Notes under the pieces: generated by a model | The model's database searches: none | Seen by the model: the letters and a program-made list of their open reading frames with translations, nothing else | What the model was told of the DNA's origin: nothing | Program-made: the position numbers and the translations under genes | NCBI GenBank assembly: GCA_016466735.1 | Contig: JAAOED010000004.1 | Location: 62,001 to 126,000 of the forward strand | Origin: Weissella confusa | Lineage (GTDB): Bacteria > Bacillota > Bacilli > Lactobacillales > Lactobacillaceae | Reading direction: 5' to 3' | Length of the DNA stretch: 64,000 bases | Shown: one piece after another, positions 47,094-57,329 of the stretch | Numbering within the stretch: the stretch's first letter is position 1 | How the letters are laid out: each line of letters starts with the position of its first letter

Positions 47094-48284
47094 TTACTTT
47101 GATGATGAAGATGCTGATGAATTTGATGCATTCTTCGCATCTGCTTCACTTCCAACTGATTGGTTGGTTGCTTCCAAATCCCCTGACTTGCCCAAGTGCT
47201 CGTCGTAGTCCTTTGAGTAGTAAACCTTACCAGTCTTCAAGTTAGCCACGAAGTACAAGTAACCCTTATCACGATCAGATGGGTTCAAAACCGCATCAAC
47301 TGATTGTGATGATGGGGTGTTAAATGGTCCAGGCCCGTAACCTGAGAACTTATACAAATTGTATGGATTGTCTGATGAAACATCATCGTTCGTCAAGTTC
47401 GTCTTGTTTGTATCCAAGGCGTACTTTGTTGCAATATCTGATTGCAATGGCATGTTAATGGCCAAACGATTTTCAAAGACACCCGCAATTGTCTTACGAC
47501 TTGCTTCATCAATCCCCTCACGCTCAACCAATGAAGCCAACGTCAACACTTGGTGCACGGTCATGCCTGACTTCTTGATGGCATCAAACTTGTCCTTCAA
47601 TTGCACGTAGTCTTGGTAAACCATTTGGTTGATCAACTCGTTAACCGTCTTAGCAGTCTTCCAGTCATAAGTTGCTGGGTACAAGTATCCTTCCAACTTA
47701 TAACGGATATCACCAGCTTGTTGGCTATCCACCTCAGAATCAAGCAAACCTGGGTAAGCTTCCTTCAAACGGTTGAAGAAGTCTTGGTCATTAACAGCCT
47801 TCAAGAACTCATCCTTGGTGAAGTTCGTCTTCTCGCCAACTTCAGTCGCGATATTCTCAATCGTCTCACCTTCGCGAACCGTAATCGTGTCCTTGCCGTT
47901 CAATGGGTAAGCGGCCCCACCCTGACGCAATGACTTCACGATTGTCTTCACATTATCAGCAGGGCTAAACAAGTAATAACCGGCCTTCAAATCTGAGATG
48001 TTGTTCACCGTCAAGTAGTTCATGAAAGCACGTTCTGAACGCAAAACCTTCGCCTTGCTCAATTCAGATGCAATCTCTGATGCTGTGGCACCAGACTTAA
48101 CTTGCACTTGAACATCCTTCTTATTCTTAACATTTAATGCTGAATAATCTGTCTTATCCTTTTGGATGGTGTAGTATTGGTACCCACCAACACCGGCACC
48201 GATAAGCAGAATCACAATCACAACCAACGAAATCCAAAGTCCTTTGCGAGACTTTTTGCCGTTGATGCGGGCCAAATCTTCCAT
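47094..48284 (-). CDS. mltG: endolytic murein transglycosylase MltG
   Basis: A 396-residue protein: N-terminal membrane helix (LWISLVVIVILLIGAGVGGY), a LysM-like YceG N part (VQVKSGATASEIASELSKAK, KDTITVREGETIENIATEVG), and the catalytic YceG domain with LTLASLVEREG (Glu), MPLQSDIATKYAL and SPYN-like DNPYNLYKFSGYGPGPFNTP. It cuts nascent glycan strands at the membrane. A Ser/Asn-rich tail ends the protein. AGGAG precedes the ATG. Confidence 0.95.
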   Translation of the reverse strand: MEDLARINGKKSRKGLWISLVVIVILLIGAGVGGYQYYTIQKDKTDYSALNVKNKKDVQVQVKSGATASEIASELSKAKVLRSERAFMNYLTVNNISDLKAGYYLFSPADNVKTIVKSLRQGGAAYPLNGKDTITVREGETIENIATEVGEKTNFTKDEFLKAVNDQDFFNRLKEAYPGLLDSEVDSQQAGDIRYKLEGYLYPATYDWKTAKTVNELINQMVYQDYVQLKDKFDAIKKSGMTVHQVLTLASLVEREGIDEASRKTIAGVFENRLAINMPLQSDIATKYALDTNKTNLTNDDVSSDNPYNLYKFSGYGPGPFNTPSSQSVDAVLNPSDRDKGYLYFVANLKTGKVYYSKDYDEHLGKSGDLEATNQSVGSEADAKNASNSSASSSSK

Positions 48285-48316
48285 TTTTATCGTTCTCCTT
48301 AAAATGCAATGACAGC

Positions 48317-48364
48317 AAAAAAGCCATCCGTTACTAGTTAGTATACCAGTAACAGATGGCTTTT
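48317..48364 (-). terminator. terminator of pheST
   Basis: On the minus strand GCCATCTGTTACTGGTATAC and its near-complement pair, followed by TTTTTTGC. The stem is about 18 bp. Confidence 0.88.
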
Positions 48365-48384
48365 AAATAATTGATTGACAATTT

Positions 48385-50808
48385 TTAACGAATTTCGGCG
48401 CTAAATTGGTCAGCCAATGCAGCAGTGATGTTTTCAACAGCTGCGTTAATGTCTTCATCAACCAACGTCTTTTCAACGTCAACGAATGTCAACGCGTAAG
48501 CCAATGACTTCTTGTCATCAGCCACGTTTTCACCTGTGTAAACGTCAAATAGTTCAACGTCGTGCAACAACTCACCACCAGCGACAACAATGGCAGCACG
48601 CAAATCAGCAGCTGGCACATCACGATCAACCAAGATGGCCAAGTCACGAGAAACGGCTGGGAAGCGTGATACCACTTCATAACCATCCTTCACCTTTGGC
48701 AAGTCGAAGATGGCATCCAAGTTCAACTCAAAGGCATATGTTTCGTTAACCTTGTAAGCCTTAGCCGTCAATGGGTGTACTTGACCGATAAATCCAATCA
48801 ACGTCTCACCAACATAGATATCAGCCGTACGACCTGGGTGCATTTCAGCACGCTCAGTCGTTGGCACAAAGCGCACATCTTCAGCCAAAGCGTAGTTAGC
48901 CAATAGACGCTCAACAATACCCTTCAAAGCGAAGAAATCAGCCTTTTGTGCACCTTCTGCCCAAGTACGTGGCAAGACGTTACCTGTGATAACACCGGCA
49001 ACGTGCTCGATTTCAGCTGGCAATTGGTTGGCATCCCCATTAGAAACGAAGACACGACCTTGCTCATACAAAGCCACGTCAGCTTGCTTACGAGCAACGT
49101 TGTACGCAACGTCATCAAGCAAACCAGTCAACAAGCTACCACGCGTTTGTTGGCGGTCTTGTGACATTGGGTAGTCCAATTGAATTGGTTGACCATCGTG
49201 CAATTGGAAGTTGTTAGCCTTCTCAGGTGTCGTCAACACGTATGAAATTGCTTGGTTCAATCCCAAGCCTTCCAAGTCGTGACGCGTTGCACGAATCAAG
49301 GCTTGCTTTGGCGTCAACTTACCTGGTGTCGTTTCACCAGTTGGCAACGTTGCTGGCAAGTTATCGTAACCGTACAAACGGGCGATTTCTTCGACCAAGT
49401 CAGCTTCAATCGTGATGTCCCAACGGCGGGCTGGCACAGTCACCGTGAATTCACCATCGTTCAACTCGTAGTCGAAGAACAAGCGATCAAAGATAGCTGA
49501 GATTTCAGCATCCGTGATTTCCGTTCCCAATACGTGGTTAACGTGGGCAGTCGTCACCTTAACAACTGGTGCTTCGTAATCAAAGTCTTGTGCAACCACA
49601 CGGCCTTCAGTCACATCACCACCAGCGATTTCAGCAATCAAAGCTGCCGCGTGATCCAATGCCGTAAACGTATCTTCAACGTTCACACCACGTTCGAAAC
49701 GCGTTGATGCTTCTGAGTGCAAGTTTTGGTCACGAGCAGCGTGACGGATGGCCTTAGGCTCAAAGATAGCCCCTTCCAAAACGATGTTTGTCGTCTTAGC
49801 AGTAACTTCAGTTGACTCACCACCCATAACACCAGCAAACATCAAAGCTTCGTCACCAGCGGCAATCACAATATCACCTTCTGATGCTTCACGCTCAACG
49901 CCATCCAATGTCTTGATCTTTTCAGCAGGCTTAGCCGTACGAACCGCAATATCCTTGCTTGGCAATGTATCCAAGTCAAAGGCGTGCAATGGTTGACCGT
50001 ACGTCAACAACATCAAGTTCGTCACGTCGACAACGTTAGAAATTGGGCGGATTCCCATCGTCCACAAACGACGTTGCAACCATAATGGAGAATCCTTAAC
50101 TTCAACGTTCTTAACCACACGCAAGGCGTACTTAGGTGCCAATTCAGCTGGTGCTGTAGCTGAAATCAAGTCAGCCGTCTTCTCTGACGCTTCCGTCAAT
50201 TCGAACGTTGGCAACGTTGGCTCTTCTGACAAGATAGCAGCGACTTCCCAAGCTGTTCCATTCATCGAGAACAAGTCAGCACGGTTAGGCGTAATACCCG
50301 TTTCAAGTACGTCATCATCCATACCCAAAACATGCAAGGCATTCTCACCAGGTGTCAATTCAGCGGCATCAACATCGTTGAAGACCCAAATACCTTCTTC
50401 AAAGTCCTTAGGGGCAACCTTGTCGTCAAAGCCAAGCTCTTGCAACGCTGCAAGCATCCCGTTTGAGACTTCACCACGGAGCTTACCCTTCTTAATCTTT
50501 TGGCCACCGCCAACGATTGAGTTGTGCTTAGCCAAGATAACCGTTTGGCCTTCAGCAACGTTTGGCGCTCCCGTCACGATTTGGATAGGCTCATCCTCAC
50601 CAGCATCCACTTGGGTAATCACCATGTGGTCTGAATCTGGGTGAGGTACAACTGACAATACCTTAGCAATCACGATGTTCTTCATGTTTGCTTGTGGTTG
50701 GTATTGTCCTTCAATTTCAACAGTCGTACGTGAAATCTTCTCGGCCAACTCGTTAGCTGGCAACTCGATTGGCAAATAATCACGCAACCAATTTACAGAA
50801 ACCTTCAT
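48385..50808 (-). CDS. pheT: phenylalanyl-tRNA synthetase beta subunit
   Basis: An 807-residue subunit with MKVSVNWLRDYLPIELPANE, a tRNA-binding EMAP-like domain (about 40-150, IVIAKVLSVVPHPDSDHMVI), B5 domain, the editing B3/B4 region (RISNV-like RPISNVVDVTNLMLLTYGQP), and a C-terminal anticodon-binding FDX-ACB domain (VSRFPAVSRDLAILVDRDVP). It pairs with PheS as alpha2beta2 to charge tRNA-Phe. The start is nine bases after pheS. Confidence 0.98.
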   Translation of the reverse strand: MKVSVNWLRDYLPIELPANELAEKISRTTVEIEGQYQPQANMKNIVIAKVLSVVPHPDSDHMVITQVDAGEDEPIQIVTGAPNVAEGQTVILAKHNSIVGGGQKIKKGKLRGEVSNGMLAALQELGFDDKVAPKDFEEGIWVFNDVDAAELTPGENALHVLGMDDDVLETGITPNRADLFSMNGTAWEVAAILSEEPTLPTFELTEASEKTADLISATAPAELAPKYALRVVKNVEVKDSPLWLQRRLWTMGIRPISNVVDVTNLMLLTYGQPLHAFDLDTLPSKDIAVRTAKPAEKIKTLDGVEREASEGDIVIAAGDEALMFAGVMGGESTEVTAKTTNIVLEGAIFEPKAIRHAARDQNLHSEASTRFERGVNVEDTFTALDHAAALIAEIAGGDVTEGRVVAQDFDYEAPVVKVTTAHVNHVLGTEITDAEISAIFDRLFFDYELNDGEFTVTVPARRWDITIEADLVEEIARLYGYDNLPATLPTGETTPGKLTPKQALIRATRHDLEGLGLNQAISYVLTTPEKANNFQLHDGQPIQLDYPMSQDRQQTRGSLLTGLLDDVAYNVARKQADVALYEQGRVFVSNGDANQLPAEIEHVAGVITGNVLPRTWAEGAQKADFFALKGIVERLLANYALAEDVRFVPTTERAEMHPGRTADIYVGETLIGFIGQVHPLTAKAYKVNETYAFELNLDAIFDLPKVKDGYEVVSRFPAVSRDLAILVDRDVPAADLRAAIVVAGGELLHDVELFDVYTGENVADDKKSLAYALTFVDVEKTLVDEDINAAVENITAALADQFSAEIR

Positions 50809-50817
50809 TTTGTTTGC

Positions 50818-51858
50818 TTATCCTTTCTGGTCAAATTGCGTCAAGAAACGCACATCGTTCAAGTAGAAGTTACGGATATCTTCAACACCGTACTTCAACA
50901 TTGCGAAACGGTCAGGTCCCAAGCCAAAGGCAAATCCGCCGTAAACTTCTGGGTCAACACCGGCCATACGCAAAACGTTTGGGTGTACCATACCAGCACC
51001 AAGCACTTCAATCCACTCGATGTCTTCAGGGTTCATATCTGGCGTCACAGCGTTCCATGACACGTCAACTTCAACTGAAGGCTCCGTGAATGGGAAGTAT
51101 GAAGGACGCAAACGGATTTCGTGGTCCTCACCAAACAACTTACGGGCAACTGCCAAAAGCGTTCCCTTCAAGTCACCCATCGTGATGTGCTTATCGATAA
51201 CCAATCCTTCCATTTGGTGGAATTGGTGTGAGTGCGTCGCATCATCCGTATCACGACGGTAAACACGACCTGGTGAAACCATCTTCAAAGGTCCGGCATT
51301 AAAGTCGTGTGACTCCAACGTACGCGCTTGCACAGGAGACGTTTGTGTACGCATCAAGATTTCAGGCGTGATGTAGAACGTATCTTGCATATCACGAGCT
51401 GGGTGATCCTTTGGCAAGTTCATCATCTCGAAGTTGTACTTATCTTGCTCAACTTCAGGCCCTTCGATGACTTGGTAACCCATGCCAAGGAATTGGTCTT
51501 CCAATGACTCAATAATTTGTTGCAACACGTGTGGTTGACCTTGTACAGTCGCACGACCTGGCAACGTCACATCCAACGTTTCAGCTGCCAATTGGGCGTT
51601 CAAAGCTGCCTCTTCCAATGATGTTTGGCGTGTGGCAATAGCCTCAGTCAAGGCGTCACGCACCTCATTAGCCAAAGCTCCCACAACAGGGCGCTCTTCT
51701 GGCGTCAAATCCTTCATACCGCGCAGCACTTCAGTCAACGGTCCCTTTTTACCAAGCCAGTTAACACGCACTTGGTTCAAAGCCTTCAAGTCAGTCGTTG
51801 CTTCAATCTCGCCCAATGCTTGATCGCGCAATTGCGTGAGCTCGTCTTGTAAACTCAT
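50818..51858 (-). CDS. pheS: phenylalanyl-tRNA synthetase alpha subunit
   Basis: A 346-residue catalytic subunit: N-terminal coiled coil ([20 protein letters not shown]), then class II motifs with [12 protein letters not shown], the [12 protein letters not shown] segment, [14 protein letters not shown] and [25 protein letters not shown] 51858 has AAGGAG at good spacing. Expression should depend on charged tRNA-Phe through the T-box leader upstream. Confidence 0.98.
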   Translation of the reverse strand: MSLQDELTQLRDQALGEIEATTDLKALNQVRVNWLGKKGPLTEVLRGMKDLTPEERPVVGALANEVRDALTEAIATRQTSLEEAALNAQLAAETLDVTLPGRATVQGQPHVLQQIIESLEDQFLGMGYQVIEGPEVEQDKYNFEMMNLPKDHPARDMQDTFYITPEILMRTQTSPVQARTLESHDFNAGPLKMVSPGRVYRRDTDDATHSHQFHQMEGLVIDKHITMGDLKGTLLAVARKLFGEDHEIRLRPSYFPFTEPSVEVDVSWNAVTPDMNPEDIEWIEVLGAGMVHPNVLRMAGVDPEVYGGFAFGLGPDRFAMLKYGVEDIRNFYLNDVRFLTQFDQKG

Positions 51859-51889
51859 GTTCGTCTCCTTCAAAAATAAAAATCAAAAT

Positions 51890-52125
51890 AAAAAGTCCCT
51901 GCGACAAATAACTTGTCACAGGGACGCTCATTAACGTGGTACCACCCTACTTTAGTTGCCACTTAGGGCAACCCTCGGACATCCGTTAACGGGGATGAAC
52001 CGCAAAGGCCTTGCAACCAATGAACTCCTGACTGAAATTCAGCTTTAATGTCGATGGGATTTTCACCAGCACCCACTCTCTAAAACGACATACCAACTTA
52101 CTAGGTCATTCAAAGTTTCTTATAT
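51890..52125 (-). promoter_or_regulatory. T-box leader (Phe) of pheST
   Basis: On the minus strand the leader has a stem with TTC in the likely specifier loop (GAATTTCAGT), the T-box AGGGTGGTACCACG (complement of 51936-51949), and a terminator GTCCCTGTGACAAG... with TTTTTATTTT at 51925-51890. It reads uncharged tRNA-Phe and lets transcription go on when Phe-tRNA is low. Confidence 0.93.
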
Positions 52126-52217
52126 TATTGTACAACATTATCAGTCATTCGCAACAGGTATGCAAAAAAACAGCGAACGCGTTCCCTTTGTTCACCGGCT
52201 TAACATTTAATGCTTAA

Positions 52218-52550
52218 TTAGGCGTTCCAGTTGTCTGACCATTCGTGAATGGCAGCCATCATAGGACGCATTGACTCACCACGCTCCGTCAAAGCGTATT
52301 CAATCAATGATGAGTCTTCGTATGTACGACGCTCAACGATACCAGCTGCTTCCAATTCCTTCAAACGCTCAACCAAAACACGGTCTGAGCACTTCGTCAC
52401 AGCTTGCGCCAAATCCTTGAAACGACGTGGGCCGTTGTTCAACAATACTTCGATGATCAATCCGTTCCACTTACGTCCCAAGATATCAAATGTTGCGATA
52501 AACTTGTCGCACAATGTGTTTGCTACTACTTCATGTGATGCTACTGCCAT
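52218..52550 (-). CDS. HxlR-family transcriptional regulator
   Basis: A 110-residue winged-helix protein: CDKFIATFDILGRKWNGLII, GPRRFKDLAQAVTKCSDRVL with the recognition helix, and VERRTYEDSSLIEYALTERG. One Cys near residue 14 could be redox-sensitive as in other HxlR proteins. It is divergent from an MFS exporter across a 372-base gap, so it probably controls that gene. GGAGA precedes the ATG. Confidence 0.92.
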   Translation of the reverse strand: MAVASHEVVANTLCDKFIATFDILGRKWNGLIIEVLLNNGPRRFKDLAQAVTKCSDRVLVERLKELEAAGIVERRTYEDSSLIEYALTERGESMRPMMAAIHEWSDNWNA

Positions 52551-52922
52551 AATTACTGTCTCCTAATACTCTATATCTAATCGGAATTTATTTACATTTT
52601 ATAAGTGATTTAATTGTAACGCTCTTCACAAATTAAGTCACGTTTCCTCACTGGGAAAAAGGACAACTTATGTGACACGTCTCTGTTTTTTTCTCACTTT
52701 TGATACTTACATTATAAAACCAGAATTGTGATTTTTTTACGAATAAACTCTGCACGAAATAAAGACAAACTATGCACGCGCCTTGATTTACATAGGGTTA
52801 ACCGTTTTAACTGGCGTCCAAATCGACTTTTTTCAATACAAAAATTGTCCATCTAAAACGATTAACTATGAAGCCGATTTTTTTGAGGTGTATACTAAAA
52901 ATTAGTTTTTCTAGAAAGTCAG
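52551..52922. promoter_or_regulatory. divergent promoter region, HxlR regulator and MFS transporter
   Basis: This 372-base AT-rich gap has no reading frame. A TATACT -10-like site lies near 52900 for the transporter. Several short AT-rich dyads could be HxlR sites, but none stands out enough to name. Confidence 0.4.
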
Positions 52923-54119
52923 GTGTTTATTACGTCTCAAAAATCAGATTCCCGCATCTTTAATGCAACGTTTATCCAGCTCTTTGTTATTCAAATTTTG
53001 AGCATGGTGACGTTTTACAGCCTCTTTGTCATCATCGGTCCCTACACTGTGGCAACCTATCATGTCAGCAACGCCATGGCTGGTCTGGTGACCGGTATGA
53101 CAATTATCGGTACAATGATTGCTCGGTTTTCAGCTGGTATTTTAACTACTAAGTTCAGCGCACGCCAGCTAACCATCATTAGTATGGCAATTTTGGTACC
53201 TGTGCTGCTAGCCTATCAGCTCCAAGGCGGTTTGATTTATTTACTTGTTGTACGTTTCATCCAAGGACTGTCAGTCGGAATTACCGGTACCGTGACAAAC
53301 ACAGCCGTCATCAACGTCATTCCAACCGAGCGACGTGCTGAAGGAATTGCCTATTTCTCATTGGCAACGATTCTCGGAACGGCATTTGGACCATTCTTGG
53401 CTTTGTTGATTACACAACACGCTTCATACAGCACACTATTCTGGCTCGAATTCTTAACTGGTCTAGTGGCCTTGATTGCGTCCCTATTTGTTAAGTCCGA
53501 CAAGGTTTACATTGAAACGAAGACGGTTGATAAGCAAGCTAATCAACGTTTCGATATTCGTACTTTGATGGAGCCTCGCGTGTTGCCGATTTCATTAACC
53601 CTTGGTTTCGTGACAATTGGTTACGCCGCTTTACAAGCTGACTTGGATTTCTTCGCGAGTCAATTGCATTTGGTGACGTTCGCATCATACTTCTTCTTGG
53701 TTTACGCCTTCGTCATCTTGCTATCACGTCCACTGGTTGGTCGCTTGATGGATCGTAAGAATGAAAACTATGTCATCTACCCCTCATTGGTCATTCTAGC
53801 GATTGGGTTGCTGTTGTTGGCCACAATGGTGAACGGTTGGATGATGTTATTAGCTGCTATCTTTATCGGCGTTGGTTTCGGTAACTTCCAGTCCGCCGTT
53901 CAATCAACAACCTCACAAATGATTCCCGCTGACCGTTTGACACAAGCCACAGCAACCTACTTCATTGCCTATGAAGCATCACTTGGATTCGGCCCTTCAA
54001 TCATTGGACTATTCGAACCTTACCTCGGCTACCGTCACCTCTTTATGGTCATGGTCGTCATTACAGTAATCGGCTTGATTGTCTACCATCTGGTACACGG
54101 TCGTCGTGTGAATGCATAA
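52923..54119 (+). CDS. MFS transporter
   Basis: A 398-residue protein with 12 membrane helices. The loop 2-3 motif is RFSAGILTTKFSARQ (close to G-x3-D-R-x-G-R-R in position), and VNVIPTERRAEGIAYFSLAT matches motif C-type exporters. It is likely a drug or metabolite exporter; substrate unknown. The start is GTG (MFITSQKSDSRIFNATFIQL) with a weak AGAAAG site. It is probably under the divergent HxlR regulator. Confidence 0.9.
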   Translation: MFITSQKSDSRIFNATFIQLFVIQILSMVTFYSLFVIIGPYTVATYHVSNAMAGLVTGMTIIGTMIARFSAGILTTKFSARQLTIISMAILVPVLLAYQLQGGLIYLLVVRFIQGLSVGITGTVTNTAVINVIPTERRAEGIAYFSLATILGTAFGPFLALLITQHASYSTLFWLEFLTGLVALIASLFVKSDKVYIETKTVDKQANQRFDIRTLMEPRVLPISLTLGFVTIGYAALQADLDFFASQLHLVTFASYFFLVYAFVILLSRPLVGRLMDRKNENYVIYPSLVILAIGLLLLATMVNGWMMLLAAIFIGVGFGNFQSAVQSTTSQMIPADRLTQATATYFIAYEASLGFGPSIIGLFEPYLGYRHLFMVMVVITVIGLIVYHLVHGRRVNA

Positions 54120-54120
54120 T

Positions 54121-54154
54121 AAAAGGGCGCATCTGCTATGATGCGCCCTTTTAT
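54121..54154 (+). terminator. terminator of the MFS gene
   Basis: AAAAGGGCGCAT and ATGCGCCCTTTT pair, followed by ATT. Strong GC stem two bases after the stop. Confidence 0.85.
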
Positions 54155-54257
54155 TATGCCGATTCTTTGAGAATATAAGAAGACCCATAAGTTATATTTA
54201 CTCCAACTCATGAAGTTCAGCTCACATCACTCTTTCTACGACACGGCTCTTTTAACT

Positions 54258-54584
54258 TTATAGCTGATATTGCGAAGTCAGTGATTGGGCACCATGAGAT
54301 ACATAGCCCACCCCACCTTTATTAATTAAATTACGTAACTCACTAATTTCTTCTGAAATTGAATCCGGCAGCTTCTTTTCATCATCCAACTTCAAAAAGC
54401 GTAGTGAGTTGGTTAACTTATTAGCCACCGTTTGTGGCAATTGATGATTATTTTCATGATCATCAATTGCCTTTTTAACTAGCTTCGCAGCATCCGGATA
54501 CTTACTATCATCAACTTTAGATGAAATGCTATTTAACAGCTCATCCACTTGTACATCAAGTTTTTTAACCCCAAATCCAAACAT
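54258..54584 (-). CDS. hypothetical protein
   Basis: A 108-residue soluble protein (MFGFGVKKLDVQVDELLNSI..., ending GAQSLTSQYQL), helical and mildly acidic, with ELLNSISSKVDDSKYPDAAKLVKKAIDD. No family is recognised. GGGGAGG precedes the ATG. It stands alone between the MFS gene and a 285-base AT-rich gap that shows only a terminator hairpin. Confidence 0.65.
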   Translation of the reverse strand: MFGFGVKKLDVQVDELLNSISSKVDDSKYPDAAKLVKKAIDDHENNHQLPQTVANKLTNSLRFLKLDDEKKLPDSISEEISELRNLINKGGVGYVSHGAQSLTSQYQL

Positions 54585-54783
54585 AAAATCCTCCCCAAAA
54601 AGGCTTGTTCCTATAAATAATAATTTTCACAATTAAGGTTAACATTAAATTTAAATTATCATCAAATTTAAAATTTCTAATTGTTGCAAATTATGAAAAC
54701 TACTGTTACATTTTGCTGTTTTGTACACACATTACAAAATAAGGTACAAATATAGGACGAATAATCGAGCGAAAGATACCAAT

Positions 54784-54824
54784 AAAAAAGAGATAGGCAA
54801 TCAGTAGATTGCCTATCTCTTTTC
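54784..54824 (-). terminator. strong terminator after the HD-domain gene
   Basis: A 17-bp stem (AAAAGAGATAGGCAATC and complement, 4-base loop) with A/T tails on both sides, 46 bases after the HD gene stop. The rest of 54585-54783 is AT-rich with no gene seen. Confidence 0.85.
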
Positions 54825-54869
54825 ATTTTATGCAAAAAGCAGTGAGTCTCGTCGTCTCTTTTGCATTAT

Positions 54870-55349
54870 TTAATTTGCATGGAATAGTCGCTTGACACGG
54901 GCTGATGCTGGTGAGAAAAACTCAGCAACCGCCATATAATCATCAACCAAATCCAACAAAAAGCTTTCGCGATAATGCGGTAGTGCAGCTGTTGCACCCC
55001 ACATGTGCTTCAGGATAATATCCTTTTCCATTGGTGATAACTGCGTAATCTTCTCAGCATTTCGTAGTGAAACACGGGGATGAATAAACGCATGCGTCCC
55101 TAGCTCGAACTTCGTGGTACGCCAATCATAAAAGAAGAGATCGTGCAGAATACCAGCTCGTGCGACCGCAGTTGCATTCAAGCCAAGACGTAATGCCCAC
55201 TTGTAGCTTACATATGAAACCGCAATTGAATGGGTTAACCGATCCGAGTGGTGATGTTGGGTGTAATTAGCCAACTCTTGCACTTGGGGATGGGCCAACA
55301 AATCTTTCACGATATTATAATACGCGGTATCGCGTTGCCAATCTTGCAT
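54870..55349 (-). CDS. HD-domain protein
   Basis: A 159-residue protein (MQDWQRDTAYYNIVKDLLAH) with the HD phosphohydrolase pattern: HHSDRLTHSIAVSYVSYKWA, then GILHDLFFYDW with the His-Asp pair, and DLVDDYMAVAEFF with the last Asp. It probably hydrolyses a nucleotide or phosphoester; substrate unknown. I chose ATG 55349 with GAGGGGG upstream. It follows the rRNA methyltransferase gene. Confidence 0.88.
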   Translation of the reverse strand: MQDWQRDTAYYNIVKDLLAHPQVQELANYTQHHHSDRLTHSIAVSYVSYKWALRLGLNATAVARAGILHDLFFYDWRTTKFELGTHAFIHPRVSLRNAEKITQLSPMEKDIILKHMWGATAALPHYRESFLLDLVDDYMAVAEFFSPASARVKRLFHAN

Positions 55350-55404
55350 ATAAAAGCCCCCTCTTTGCATGATTAACAGTACCTTATTAAACTCAAACTA
55401 GGCT

Positions 55405-56175
55405 TTAGCGTGCCTTCAACGCAAACATCGCAATACCAGCAGCCACACCAACGTTTAGTGACTCAGCTTGTCCAGAAATTGGAATGTAAAGATTCTTAGT
55501 TGTCATCTTAGCCAATTCAGGATTCATACCTTGACCCTCGTTACCCATAATCAACGCAAATTGCGTTTGCGCTGGAACAGTAAACAAGTCAGCGGCCTCT
55601 GGATCCAATTGGGTGCCATAGACGTTCATGTCATTTTGCGTAAACGCTGCTGTCCACTCTTGCAAGTTTCCAGTCGTCAATGTCATGTGGAATTGTGATC
55701 CTTGCATGGCACGCAAAGCCTTTGGTGAATAAGGATCAACTGAGCCATCCCCAAACACAACCCCAGCAAAGCCAGCTGCGTCCGCCGTACGAATCATCGT
55801 ACCAACATTACCCGGATCTTGAATCGCATCCAAGAACAACCAAGCGCCGTCGTGAATAAATTGTGGTTCACGGGTTGCCGTTGGCAATGACACTTCCGCA
55901 AAGATACCTTGTGGCGTCACCAAGTCTGATAGCTTCTTAGCGATATCGGCCGTAATTTCAAATACCGGTACCCCTAGTGGCAAGTCATCTTGGTGCTCTG
56001 CCAATTGTTCTGGTGTTGCCATAATTGCGTGCAACTTACCATCGTGTTGAATGGCCTCTTGGACCAAATGCCAGCCATCAAGCAAATATGTCTTACTTGC
56101 TTGGCGACCCTTCTTCGTTTGCAACTTTTGCCATGACTTAACACGGCCATTTTGTACTGATGTAATAGTTTCCAT
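55405..56175 (-). CDS. SpoU/TrmH-family rRNA methyltransferase
   Basis: A 256-residue protein: N-terminal substrate-binding part (QNGRVKSWQKLQTKKGRQAS, TYLLDGWHLVQEA) and a C-terminal SPOUT domain with DAIQDPGNVGTMIRTADAAG (motif 1), ALIMGNEGQGM (motif 2) and IPISGQAESLNVGVAAGIAM (motif 3). It 2'-O-methylates RNA using SAM. It resembles the YsgA/RlmB group; the target nucleotide cannot be told. Confidence 0.93.
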   Translation of the reverse strand: METITSVQNGRVKSWQKLQTKKGRQASKTYLLDGWHLVQEAIQHDGKLHAIMATPEQLAEHQDDLPLGVPVFEITADIAKKLSDLVTPQGIFAEVSLPTATREPQFIHDGAWLFLDAIQDPGNVGTMIRTADAAGFAGVVFGDGSVDPYSPKALRAMQGSQFHMTLTTGNLQEWTAAFTQNDMNVYGTQLDPEAADLFTVPAQTQFALIMGNEGQGMNPELAKMTTKNLYIPISGQAESLNVGVAAGIAMFALKAR

Positions 56176-56270
56176 AAGAGTTATTATACTCTGAAACTGG
56201 TAAACTTGCCTATGTTATAATTTAGTCAGATTGAATGAGACTGTTTTTCAGTTAGAAAGAAGGAAAAACA

Positions 56271-57287
56271 ATGCCAGTTTTGGATATGAATGATGCGGCT
56301 GCTGTTGAACGATTTACGACGTTCGTCCGCAACTCAAAGTTCGGCCAAGTAACACAAGACTTGGGCTGGGCACATGTTAAGAACAATTGGGAGCCACGCC
56401 ACGCGTACGTTGAAGACGCTGATGGCAACATCATCGCTGCCATTTCACTATTGTTGACACAAACGCCAACCGGTAAGAAGTTTGCCTATGCGTCAAAGGG
56501 ACCAGTGATGGACGTTACTGACCTTGACTTGTTGGATAAGTTGGTTGCCGAAGCTAAGCTCGCCGTGGCCGACGATGATGTCTACGTGATTCGTATGGAT
56601 CCTGAGGTACCCTACTCAGACGAATTTAACGATGCTTTGCGTGCCCGAGGTTACGAAACGCGTAACCGTAACGTGGCAGACCAAGGTATGCACGCCACAA
56701 TTCAACCTCGTTTGAACATGGTGATTGATTTGACTGCTAAACCAGATGCCAAGGAAACGTTGGATTTGTACCCTTCAAAGACGAAGTCAAAGTTGAAGCG
56801 TCCTGTTCGTGACGGCGTTACCGTTCGTTGGGCCAATGACGAAGCTGCCGTTGACGTCTTCTTCGAGACATACGCCGGTATGGCCCAACGCCACGGCATC
56901 TCACACCGTCCAAAGGACTACTTTGAGCGCATGCGCGAGGCCTTTGCCGATGATGATATCATGCGTATCTACATCGCCGAACGTGAAGGCGAATTACTTT
57001 CAACTGGTATGGGCTTCAAGTACGGCGACAAGATTTGGTACATGTATGCCGGTTCATTCGACGGCAACATCTACTACGCACCATACGCTGTTCAAACAGC
57101 CATGATTCAATGGGCCATGGATTCAGGCGTTTCTTTGTACGACATGGGTGGTATTGAAGAAGCATCCGATCAAGATGGTTTGTTTGTCTTCAAGCGCACA
57201 TTCGTTAAGGATGACCCACGTGAATACATTGGTGAAATCGACGTCGTCATCGATGAAGACGCCTACACAGAATTAGTTCGCAAATAA
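56271..57287 (+). CDS. femX: FemX: UDP-MurNAc-pentapeptide amino acid transferase
   Basis: A 338-residue Fem transferase that adds the first residue, L-Ala in W. viridescens, from aminoacyl-tRNA to the Lys of the wall precursor. It closely matches what I remember of Weissella viridescens FemX: VTQDLGWAHVKNNWEPRHAY, KFAYASKGPVMDVTDLDLLD, RNVADQGMHATIQPRLNMVI, DLYPSKTKSKLKRPVRDGV and IWYMYAGSFDGNIYYAPYAV. Lys37 should be the Lys36 of that enzyme. It has the two GNAT-like domains and no long coiled arm. This gene is the main clue to the genus. Confidence 0.96.
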   Translation: MPVLDMNDAAAVERFTTFVRNSKFGQVTQDLGWAHVKNNWEPRHAYVEDADGNIIAAISLLLTQTPTGKKFAYASKGPVMDVTDLDLLDKLVAEAKLAVADDDVYVIRMDPEVPYSDEFNDALRARGYETRNRNVADQGMHATIQPRLNMVIDLTAKPDAKETLDLYPSKTKSKLKRPVRDGVTVRWANDEAAVDVFFETYAGMAQRHGISHRPKDYFERMREAFADDDIMRIYIAEREGELLSTGMGFKYGDKIWYMYAGSFDGNIYYAPYAVQTAMIQWAMDSGVSLYDMGGIEEASDQDGLFVFKRTFVKDDPREYIGEIDVVIDEDAYTELVRK

Positions 57288-57288
57288 G

Positions 57289-57326
57289 CAAAATGCAGTC
57301 TACCGTTATGGCAGACTGCATTTTTT
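57289..57326 (+). terminator. terminator of femX
   Basis: AAATGCAGTCT and AGACTGCATTT pair, followed by TTTG. The convergent gene ends four bases on, so it may serve both. Confidence 0.85.
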
Positions 57327-57329
57327 GTC